Source: Oligoflexia bacterium (GTDB lineage: Bacteria; Bdellovibrionota_C; UBA2361; JAFLCA01). Taken from it: a stretch of 34,034 nucleotides of DNA. The notes below the pieces were generated by a model that did no database searches, was not told the DNA's origin, and saw nothing but the letters and a program-made list of their open reading frames with translations. The translations under genes and the position numbers were made by a program. The stretch is from NCBI GenBank assembly GCA_019694465.1, contig JAIBBV010000044.1, positions 1 through 34,034 of the forward strand, read 5' to 3'. Below are positions 9,644 to 15,653 of the stretch, one piece after another (the first letter of the stretch is position 1; each line of letters starts with the position of its first letter).

Positions 9644-9657
9644 CACGATGTATCGTG
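9644..9657 (+). promoter_or_regulatory. Perfect inverted repeat directly before the acyl-CoA dehydrogenase start
   Basis: CACGAT (9644-9649) and ATCGTG (9652-9657) are separated by two bases. The arms can be lengthened by GCC (9638-9640) with GGC (9658-9660) past a three-base bulge. The repeat ends four bases before the ATG at 9662, where a ribosome site should be. It could act as a regulator operator or as an RNA hairpin limiting translation. Confidence 0.4.
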
Positions 9658-9661
9658 GGCT

Positions 9662-10813
9662 ATGGCAAGCAAAGGGCAGAATTTTGGACTATCTGAGGAG
9701 CAAGTCGCCTTGCGCGACGCAGCGAGGCAATTTGTACAGGCAGAAATTGTTCCTGTTGCGGCGCAGTACGACCGTAGCGCTGATTTTCCCTCCGCTATCA
9801 TCAAGAAGGCGCACGCGCTGGGGCTCCTAAATTTAATTCAACCTAGTACCGTTGGTGGTACAGGCCTGAGCCTTTTTGACGCATGCCTAGTAATTGAAGA
9901 GCTGGCGGCAGGCTGCTCTGGTTTTGCCACATCCATGGTAGCCAACGATTTAGCGCTAACTCCAATACTTGTCGGGGGCAGCCCCGAACAGCATAAGCGC
10001 TTCATTGGAGAGATTGCTAAGAGCGGCGCACCAGCTTCTTTTTGCCTCACCGAACCAAACGCTGGCTCCGATGCCGGCAGCCTGACAACTCAAGTTAGTC
10101 GGGATGGTGACCACTATGTCATAAATGGCGCGAAACAGTGGATCACCAACGGCGGAGTGGCGGACCAATATACAGTCTTTGCAACACTTGATAAGACCAA
10201 GAAGCACAAGGGAATTTGCTGTCTTGCAGTACCAGCCAACACCCCAGGCATCGTGCGCGGGCATCACGAAGATAAGATGGGGCAGCGCTGCTCAAACACA
10301 GTTGCGCTGACTTTTGACAACGTAAAAGTTCCTGTTGCTAACATGATTGGGGCCGAGGGATCTGGTTTTAAGATTGCTATGCAAACGCTCGATCTTAGCC
10401 GACCGATGACCGCCATGATCGCGGTTGGAATCGCGCGCGCAGCGTATGAGCATGCCATAAGCTACGCTAAAGAGCGCAAGCAATTTGGGCAGCCGATAGC
10501 TAAATTCCAAGCTATTCAGATTATGCTCGCTGATATGGCCACCAACATTGAAGCTGCACGTCTGCTCACATTACGATCAGCTGCAATGCTCGACGCAAAG
10601 ATTCCCGCGTCGCTTGAGTCCAGCATGGCCAAGCGCTTCGCCGCGGATATGGCCATGGAGGTAACCACCAACGCAGTGCAGGTATTTGGTGGTTACGGCT
10701 ACACAAAAGAGTACCCTGTAGAGAAATTGATGCGCGACGCCAAGCTAATGCAGATATATGAGGGCACTAGCCAAATTCAGCGCCTGGTAATTGCGCGTGA
10801 GATTCTTGAATAA
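9662..10813 (+). CDS. Acyl-CoA dehydrogenase (short/medium-chain type)
   Basis: This flavoprotein introduces the first double bond into acyl-CoA in beta-oxidation or branched-chain amino-acid breakdown. From the ATG at 9662 it has 383 residues, the normal size for the soluble tetrameric class. Family signatures are [14 protein letters not shown] and WITNGG (FAD/substrate domain), [16 protein letters not shown], and [20 protein letters not shown]. The catalytic base is E367 in [10 protein letters not shown] longer reading from a TTG at 9626 adds 12 residues that do not look like the family and would cross the inverted repeat, so I reject it. The HPt gene follows after 14 bases. Substrate cannot be told; butyryl- or isovaleryl-CoA are possible. 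Confidence 0.92.
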   Translation: MASKGQNFGLSEEQVALRDAARQFVQAEIVPVAAQYDRSADFPSAIIKKAHALGLLNLIQPSTVGGTGLSLFDACLVIEELAAGCSGFATSMVANDLALTPILVGGSPEQHKRFIGEIAKSGAPASFCLTEPNAGSDAGSLTTQVSRDGDHYVINGAKQWITNGGVADQYTVFATLDKTKKHKGICCLAVPANTPGIVRGHHEDKMGQRCSNTVALTFDNVKVPVANMIGAEGSGFKIAMQTLDLSRPMTAMIAVGIARAAYEHAISYAKERKQFGQPIAKFQAIQIMLADMATNIEAARLLTLRSAAMLDAKIPASLESSMAKRFAADMAMEVTTNAVQVFGGYGYTKEYPVEKLMRDAKLMQIYEGTSQIQRLVIAREILE

Positions 10814-10827
10814 CGAGGAGTTCAGCG

Positions 10828-11172
10828 ATGAATGCTTCCCCTGAGTTTGACCGTGCCGGTGCCCTAGATCGCTGCGATAACGACAGCCAACTTCTCAAGG
10901 AATTGGTGCAAATGTTTTTTTCTGAGTACCCCACAGCTCTGACCGCGATCCATGCGGCTATCGCTGCCGGAAATGCCGATGCTCTTAGAAAATCAGCGCA
11001 CTCCATTAAAGGCGCAGCAGGGAACGTTGGCGCTGTGCGTGCCCATAGCTTGGCACTCGCGCTTGAAAAGATGGGGGCCAGTGGTAACCTAGCGACAGCC
11101 AAAGACACACTCAAGAGCTTCGAACAGGCCGTGGAAGCTTTCAAAGTGACTTTCGCCAGTCAGAAATTTTAG
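10828..11172 (+). CDS. Stand-alone HPt phosphotransfer protein
   Basis: This 114-residue protein is one histidine phosphotransfer four-helix bundle. The motif SAHSIKGAAGNVGA gives phospho-accepting H58, and FFSEYPTALTAIHAAIAAGNADALRKSAH is the preceding helix pair. HPt domains relay phosphate between receiver domains in multi-step phosphorelays. No kinase or receiver domain is fused to it or encoded within this window. A GAGGAG site lies just before the ATG at 10828, and the gene sits 14 bases after an acyl-CoA dehydrogenase, an unusual partner. It ends convergent with a minus-strand peptidase gene, the two stops overlapping by four bases (11169-11172). The fold call is firm; the partners are unknown. 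Confidence 0.9.
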   Translation: MNASPEFDRAGALDRCDNDSQLLKELVQMFFSEYPTALTAIHAAIAAGNADALRKSAHSIKGAAGNVGAVRAHSLALALEKMGASGNLATAKDTLKSFEQAVEAFKVTFASQKF

Positions 11173-12035
11173 GCGCCGACATGAGCGTGAAACATTTCAC
11201 GCAGACCAGTACCAAAGCGCTGTTCAAAGTCAGCTTCACTCATCCCGAAGGCTCTAATAAAGCTTTCCTCTTTAGACTCTCCATCTCGCAGCTTGTCGAA
11301 ATAGGCACGCAATTTTGAGAAACCAAAGGCTGCTATTATGGACTTCGAAGCATAAAGAGACTGTCCGTACGCTGCCGGCACCATGGCCGTATCCAACTTC
11401 GTGAAACCACCCTGCAGCAAACGAAAAGGTACTAGTTGGTTAACGGCCAACCAATCACGCATAGCCGGCCTTAGCGCAGGATTTTCGCTACCCTCAGACC
11501 ACTGCGCCAAGCCCTCATCAATCCAGCCTGGGCAGCGCCCTTTGGTCATGGCATGCAGCACAGCATGCGTAAATTCATGTCGGACAGCGCGATATACATT
11601 ATCTAAATCCTGCATAGCCTGCGGGCCCAAGGGAACAATTATCTGGTTGCGAAAGAACATCGCATTGGTCCAGCGTGGAGCTCCAGTTGTCAGGAAAAAC
11701 GTTTCCTCGTCCATTAGCCGTACTTCGGTGGTGAAAGCTGGAATTTCTCCGAATACAGTCCTCAAGTAACTATGGGATTTCTCAATCGTAGATTGAATAT
11801 TCTTAGCCAAAGGCTCAAATGAAGTGGGGGTTATCAGTGTCAGGGTACTACCCCCGGCCAGGGTAAAAGGAGCATGCTCTTGGCGTCTTAGGCTCCCCGC
11901 GCTATCCGTGGAATAACTGGCCTTAGCCTCGTTTTTTGGGGAACTTTCAGCATGAAGGTCTGTTGCACAGCCTATAAGCGCTGCAACAGCTAGAAAACAG
12001 AACTGCCTGAAATTACGCCACACCACTACCACCAC
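11169..12035 (-). CDS. Lipoprotein zinc metallopeptidase, MA-like (gluzincin)
   Basis: The N-terminus is a signal sequence ending in a lipobox (AALIGC, C23 from the first GTG), so the product should be anchored in the envelope. The catalytic text is VRHEFTHAVLHAM followed by PGWIDEGLAQW, giving zinc ligands H153 and H157, catalytic E154 and third ligand E174, the gluzincin arrangement. The surrounding text resembles the peptidase MA-like domains found in bacterial surface proteins. Start choice is unclear: several GTG codons occur in a row, and AGGGG lies a few bases upstream, which fits the first or second. No propeptide or partner domain is visible in its 288 residues. It is divergent from the aldolase gene. 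Confidence 0.8.
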   Translation of the reverse strand: MVVVVWRNFRQFCFLAVAALIGCATDLHAESSPKNEAKASYSTDSAGSLRRQEHAPFTLAGGSTLTLITPTSFEPLAKNIQSTIEKSHSYLRTVFGEIPAFTTEVRLMDEETFFLTTGAPRWTNAMFFRNQIIVPLGPQAMQDLDNVYRAVRHEFTHAVLHAMTKGRCPGWIDEGLAQWSEGSENPALRPAMRDWLAVNQLVPFRLLQGGFTKLDTAMVPAAYGQSLYASKSIIAAFGFSKLRAYFDKLRDGESKEESFIRAFGMSEADFEQRFGTGLREMFHAHVGA

Positions 12036-12059
12036 CTGCGCCCCTAAATTAGCGGTATA

Positions 12060-12080
12060 AAAGCCTAAATTTTAGGCTTT
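12060..12080. promoter_or_regulatory. Perfect 10-bp inverted repeat between the divergent peptidase and aldolase genes
   Basis: AAAGCCTAAA (12060-12069), one T, then TTTAGGCTTT (12071-12080). An additional copy of the inner half-site CCTAAATT lies at 12043-12050, exactly 21 bases from the copy at 12064-12071, i.e. two helical turns on the same DNA face. The position between two divergent starts suggests an operator rather than a terminator. No regulator can be named. Confidence 0.5.
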
Positions 12081-12159
12081 ACTGACCGCAGAGCGCCCTC
12101 TAAGCTTGCCTTTTGTAGAATCGGCTGTTTCGCAAAAAAACATTAAGGAGATCTGGGAA

Positions 12160-13086
12160 ATGAGTACCCGCATGAGTCCGCGCGTTAAGGAAATCTTGTC
12201 TTGGTACAAGACAGACAATAACGGGGTGCTGAATAATCTTGCGCGCCTTATGAACACCGGGACCTTAGCTGGCACTGGTAAATTTGTAATATTGCCGGTC
12301 GATCAAGGCTTTGAGCACGGTCCCGCTAGGTCCTTTGCTGGCAACGCCCCAAGCTTTGACGCTCGTTATCACTTTGAGCTTGCGATAGAGGCCGGCTGCA
12401 ATGCCTATGCGGCACCGTTCGGCCAGCTTGCTGCTGCGGCCGGGGACTTCGTTGGAGAAATGCCACTAATCGTGAAGATGAATAACAGCGATACATTGTG
12501 GAACAGCAAAAATCCAGTGTCCGCAGTCACATGCTCCGTGCGTGATGCAGTACAGTTAGGGGCTACCGCCATTGGCTTCACGATCTATCCCGGCTCGAGC
12601 ATGCGTAAGGAGATGTACGAGGAGATTCGCGAAATGGGGGAAGAAGCCCGCTCGTATGGTCTGCCTGTGGTGCTTTGGTCTTACCCGCGTGGCGAGGGCC
12701 TTAGCAAGGATGGGGAAACAGCGATTGATGTAGTGGCTTATGCCGCACACATTGCGTGCCAACTTGGTGCTCACCTTGTTAAGGTTAAGCCACCTAGCGC
12801 TCACATTGAGCAAGAAGCAGCGCGCAAAGCTTATGAAAAGTCAGGAATCAAATTGTCTACTCTGGCGGACAGAGCAGCACATGTAGCTAACTCCTGTTTT
12901 GGAGGACGACGTATTGTGATCTTTTCAGGGGGCGAAGCTAAGTCCGATACCGATGTGCTGGAGGAGGTGCGCCAGTTGGCTGCCGGCGGCTCTTTTGGGA
13001 GCATAATGGGCCGCAACGCCTTTCAGCGCCCTAGGGCCGAGGGGGTTAAGCTGCTAAAGCAGGTAATGGCTATTTATAAAAGTTGA
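12160..13086 (+). CDS. Class I fructose-bisphosphate aldolase (DhnA/archaeal type)
   Basis: This enzyme interconverts fructose 1,6-bisphosphate and two triose phosphates through a Schiff base, without metal. The 308-residue protein has the family signature LPVDQGFEHGP near residue 45 and ends strand six with AHLVKVKPPS, where K208 or K210 is the likely Schiff-base lysine. SGGEAKSDTD and GSIMGRNAFQRP form the phosphate-binding end of the barrel. The ATG at 12160 has AAGGAG at 12145-12150; an upstream TTG at 12106 would add 18 residues with no ribosome site, so it is rejected. This type is common in archaea and scattered in bacteria, where it serves glycolysis or gluconeogenesis. A related 2-amino-3,7-dideoxy-heptulosonate synthase role is less likely given the DQGFEHGP motif. 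Confidence 0.9.
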   Translation: MSTRMSPRVKEILSWYKTDNNGVLNNLARLMNTGTLAGTGKFVILPVDQGFEHGPARSFAGNAPSFDARYHFELAIEAGCNAYAAPFGQLAAAAGDFVGEMPLIVKMNNSDTLWNSKNPVSAVTCSVRDAVQLGATAIGFTIYPGSSMRKEMYEEIREMGEEARSYGLPVVLWSYPRGEGLSKDGETAIDVVAYAAHIACQLGAHLVKVKPPSAHIEQEAARKAYEKSGIKLSTLADRAAHVANSCFGGRRIVIFSGGEAKSDTDVLEEVRQLAAGGSFGSIMGRNAFQRPRAEGVKLLKQVMAIYKS

Positions 13087-13101
13087 ATGTTTTATTCTAT
13101 T

Positions 13102-13131
13102 TTGACATCTAAAACAGCAATGGTTACCATT
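13102..13131 (+). promoter_or_regulatory. Promoter with overlapping palindromic operator before the Fe-S carrier gene
   Basis: A consensus -35 TTGACA (13102-13107) and TACCAT (13125-13130) are 17 bases apart. The -10 element is half of a perfect dyad, AATGGT-T-ACCATT (13119-13131). A protein bound there would block the promoter. The dyad does not match the IscR or Fur consensus I know. Confidence 0.55.
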
Positions 13132-13166
13132 ATAGGGCAACCAACTGTTTTTTGGAGTGTTTGATT

Positions 13167-13604
13167 ATGGGACAAGGCTGTTGCGGCGGTGGCGGAAAAT
13201 CATCAGAGAGTTCAGGATGTTGCTCCAGTTCAGGTGAGCCTCCTGCTAATGGTAGCAGTGGATTTACGGGCAGCGATGACCAGCCAATTTTCCTAACACC
13301 TGCAGCGATTGGTGCCATTAGGAATGCCATCAAAGAAGAGGGCGAGGCAGGAGATGGACTAAGAGTCTCAGTTGTAGGCGGTGGCTGCTCAGGTTATCAG
13401 TACAACCTTGATTTCGAGAAGGAAGCTCGTATGGGAGACCTAAGCCTCGACTTCGACGGTGTAAAAGTCTTTGTCGACTCTGTTAGCGCTGGCTACCTAA
13501 AGGGGACTGTCATTGACTTTGTAAGCGGGCTTCAGGGAACGGGCTTTAAATTCAATAATCCGAATGCAAAGCGCACCTGTGGTTGCGGACACTCCTTTAG
13601 CTAG
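13167..13604 (+). CDS. A-type iron-sulfur carrier (IscA/ErpA-like) with Cys-rich N-terminal extension
   Basis: A-type carriers bring Fe-S clusters or iron to apoproteins. The core (about residues 40-145) has the three ligand cysteines: C74 in GGGCSGYQYNL, and C138 and C140 in RTCGCGHSF. The family core is about 107 residues; this protein has 145 because of a 40-residue N-terminal extension rich in glycine and serine with two cysteine pairs (C5-C6 and C18-C19). I do not recognise the extension. The ATG at 13167 is chosen because TTGGAG lies at 13152-13157; a TTG start would fall on that site. It follows the aldolase by 80 bases but has its own promoter candidate. No isc or suf genes are nearby. 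Confidence 0.9.
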   Translation: MGQGCCGGGGKSSESSGCCSSSGEPPANGSSGFTGSDDQPIFLTPAAIGAIRNAIKEEGEAGDGLRVSVVGGGCSGYQYNLDFEKEARMGDLSLDFDGVKVFVDSVSAGYLKGTVIDFVSGLQGTGFKFNNPNAKRTCGCGHSFS

Positions 13605-13645
13605 GATTCTCCGGCATAACTGACCAAAGCTGGCCGATCTCGCAT

Positions 13646-13670
13646 CTAGACCCACATTTTTCTGGGCTAG
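13646..13670 (+). other. Hairpin after the Fe-S carrier gene
   Basis: CTAG-a-CCCA (13646-13654) pairs with TGGG-CTAG (13663-13670) around an 8-base loop. A second dyad, AGCCC (13692-13696) with GGGCT (13704-13708), follows. Neither has a proper T-run, so intrinsic termination is doubtful. The rest of 13605-13793 shows nothing. Confidence 0.3.
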
Positions 13671-13793
13671 GCAATTTGAGGGCGCATTAGTAGCCCAGTA
13701 GTGGGGCTCCGCTTTTGCTTGGTTTCGCTACTGCAATATGAGCACACTAACCTCTCCCTTGGAACTTTGCAGAAAACCGGGTAGCGTTGTCTC

Positions 13794-14285
13794 ATGTTTG
13801 GCGCTCTAACAAAAATAGTACCATTACAGCTGAGCCTTGTGGTTTTGTGCATATTAGTTGGGGGTTGCTCTAGCGCCACACCAGCTTCACCAAAGCCACC
13901 AGGCCTTGAGTTCGAGATTGTTTCTCCGGAAGAGCAAGTCGCACAGAGTTTAGCGGAGACGCCCAAGCACTTCATTGTTGAATACACCGAAGCCCAGCAC
14001 GCCGCTGAGCGCGTTGAGTACTTTTTCCAAAACTATACCTCTGGATTCAAGCAGATACAGGACCAAGGCCCTTCGGCAGCCACGATAATTACTAACAGAG
14101 CTGAAGCGAGTGGGGGTTATCAGTATACAGTGGAGCGCACAGTAACGGCGCAAGGCTTTCAATATATAGTGAACTGTGAGGCCAGTGGTCCCGGTGCTCA
14201 ACCGGCTGCGGCAGACCGCAATGCGCGTAATTTGGCGCGCTTTATACGGGAAGGCCAGCTAGAAATCTCCCTAATCTCCCGTTAA
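13794..14285 (+). CDS. Small lipoprotein of unknown function
   Basis: The 163-residue product begins with a charged start, a hydrophobic stretch (LSLVVLCILVGGC) and a clear lipobox LVGGC followed by a Ser/Ala/Pro linker, so it is most likely a lipoprotein. The body (EYTEAQHAAERVEYFFQNYT, later YQYTVERTVTAQGFQYIVNC) has no motif I recognise. The repeated tyrosine/valine alternation suggests beta strands, and the end (RNLARFIREGQLEISL) is helical then extended. The ATG at 13794 has no strong ribosome site, though the signal peptide supports this start. Genes on either side share its strand. I would call it hypothetical. Confidence 0.6.
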   Translation: MFGALTKIVPLQLSLVVLCILVGGCSSATPASPKPPGLEFEIVSPEEQVAQSLAETPKHFIVEYTEAQHAAERVEYFFQNYTSGFKQIQDQGPSAATIITNRAEASGGYQYTVERTVTAQGFQYIVNCEASGPGAQPAAADRNARNLARFIREGQLEISLISR

Positions 14286-14338
14286 CCACATAACAGCCCG
14301 CAATCTCTTATTTTTTTGCATCAAGAACATGCTAGAGC

Positions 14339-14368
14339 TATGCCCCAAAGCTATGCTTGGGCAGCATA
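14339..14368 (+). other. Strong RNA hairpin upstream of the kinase-fold gene
   Basis: TATGC (14339-14343) pairs with GCATA (14364-14368), CCCAA (14344-14348) with TTGGG (14357-14361), and GC with GC around a TAT loop. The bulges are one A and a CA. It has twelve base pairs but no T-run, so it reads as a regulatory or mRNA structure. A small palindrome, CCAA-A-TTGG (14370-14378), follows. Confidence 0.45.
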
Positions 14369-14386
14369 ACCAAATTGGAGAATTTC

Positions 14387-14449
14387 ATGCGTGATTTGAT
14401 TGTTGGATTCCTTCGTATTACCAGCACATACAATCTTCTGCGGATCTAA
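14387..14449 (+). CDS. Possible 20-residue leader or small protein
   Basis: A short frame starts at ATG 14387 with GGAG at 14377-14380, a normal 6-base spacing. It encodes MRDLIVGFLRITSTYNLLRI and stops at TAA 14447-14449, 38 bases before the kinase-fold gene. The peptide is hydrophobic with basic residues. It lies directly after a strong hairpin. A leader peptide or a small membrane-active protein is possible; a chance frame cannot be excluded at this length. Confidence 0.3.
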   Translation: MRDLIVGFLRITSTYNLLRI

Positions 14450-14487
14450 CCAGCATTGCCGCAGTATAAATTTTTTGGTCTCGTCAA

Positions 14488-15429
14488 ATGACTCGCCGCT
14501 CCACTGACACTGAGGGTACGCCCCCCGCGAGAAACGGGGAAGAGAGTCCTGCACTCGCGCGCCCAAGTTCTATCGATATCTCCCTTACAAGCGCACAAAC
14601 TACAGCACTTGAGAGAGCCCGCACTGAAAGAGGCGTTGCATTAAAACTAACTGAGGTTGTTGGAGCTCGCCTAGGAGGAGAGGCGAATGTAGTCAGGAAT
14701 TTAACCGCCAACAAGCCTGATGGCTACGCACGGGTTTGGCAGATCGAGGTAAGCGGAGAGCAAATCGCAGTTAAGTTTGCATTCGCCCGGCATGGAGAGT
14801 CCCTGGACGCCGCCACCAACGAGCTGGCAATAGATAGAGAAACATTGCGACAAAAATTCCACCAAATGGTGCCCTATCTAGGAAGTATTTCCGACGCGCA
14901 AGGCGTTATCGTCGCCGTCTTAACGAAGTACGATGCAAGTCCCTCGATCTATGATCGAATGAAAGAAGGGAGCCTTACCCCGGTCGATGCTAAACTAAAA
15001 CTAGTTGAGCTGATTTTGGCTCTCCAATCCAAGGGCTTTCATGTTGTAGATGAGAATCCAGATAACTTCCGTGTACGCCCAGATGGAACTATTTTTTGCA
15101 TTGATGGAGCAGCTGTTTCAAGGCGCGACAGGATGGGGCGTATAGCTGGGGGAGGCACGCCGGCTCCATTTCCAATAGCTGGATCTATAGCTGAAGGAAG
15201 TGGATTTGAAGGATTGTTTGGACACTCAGGCGACGATTTTTCTGACGCATCCTTCGACGTTGATGCCCCAGAAGGCGACTCTAGCCCCTCGACACTAGGG
15301 GCCAGTCCTGACTTTCTTACCCCAGAGCAAATAGCCGATTTGGTGCTGGCTAAGATAAAGGAAGTCTCGCCAGAACTATTTCAAAGGGGCAGCAAGAAGG
15401 GCTCCACGCCCCCCAAAAAAGGCCATTAA
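14488..15429 (+). CDS. Divergent protein-kinase-fold protein
   Basis: The overall sequence is unfamiliar, but the kinase skeleton can be seen. IAVKF gives K96, like the VAIK lysine. NELAI gives E112, like the helix-C glutamate. VVDENPDNF gives D188 and N193, like the catalytic loop, and CIDG gives D206, like DFG. The D-to-N spacing of 5 and D-to-D spacing of 18 equal those of typical protein kinases (166, 171, 184 in PKA). No HRD histidine is present and the DFG phenylalanine is missing, closer to lipopolysaccharide- or aminoglycoside-kinase variants. After residue 210 comes a low-complexity, acidic tail and a helix, with no C-lobe I can place, so the fold may be minimal. No clear ribosome site precedes the ATG. 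The substrate is unknown. Confidence 0.55.
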   Translation: MTRRSTDTEGTPPARNGEESPALARPSSIDISLTSAQTTALERARTERGVALKLTEVVGARLGGEANVVRNLTANKPDGYARVWQIEVSGEQIAVKFAFARHGESLDAATNELAIDRETLRQKFHQMVPYLGSISDAQGVIVAVLTKYDASPSIYDRMKEGSLTPVDAKLKLVELILALQSKGFHVVDENPDNFRVRPDGTIFCIDGAAVSRRDRMGRIAGGGTPAPFPIAGSIAEGSGFEGLFGHSGDDFSDASFDVDAPEGDSSPSTLGASPDFLTPEQIADLVLAKIKEVSPELFQRGSKKGSTPPKKGH

Positions 15430-15653
15430 CTTAGGGTGCACAAATTTGTACGCCCATAAGTAATCAAACTCCCTGCCCAGCGTACAAAAGTGAACAAAAT
15501 AGCCCATTCTAACTATCGCTTTTCGTACAGCAGTTTAGAGTTCCTAAGTGCATTTTTTTCAGTTTTTAGGAACGAAATAGCCACCAAACATTAGGAGCGA
15601 GTGGAAACCTAACGACCCTAATCACCAGCGCAGAGAAAGGCGCTGATTGATTG
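15430..15653. promoter_or_regulatory. Upstream region of the subtilase gene with repeated GTAC-containing dyads
   Basis: A palindrome, ACAAATTTGT, sits at 15440-15449. GTACAAAAG (about 15482-15490) faces an inverted relative, CTTTTcGTAC, about 40 bases on. GTTCCTAA (15540-15547) and TTAGGAAC (15566-15573) form a perfect 8-bp stem around a T-rich 18-base loop. No gene is visible. The region probably controls the secreted protease, but no promoter stands out. Confidence 0.4.

Noticed and set aside
9626..9661. Upstream TTG start for the first acyl-CoA dehydrogenase
   Set aside because: The added residues do not resemble the family and cross a perfect inverted repeat; ATG 9662 gives the normal length.
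12106..12159. Upstream TTG start for the aldolase
   Set aside because: AAGGAG at 12145-12150 is correctly placed for the ATG at 12160.
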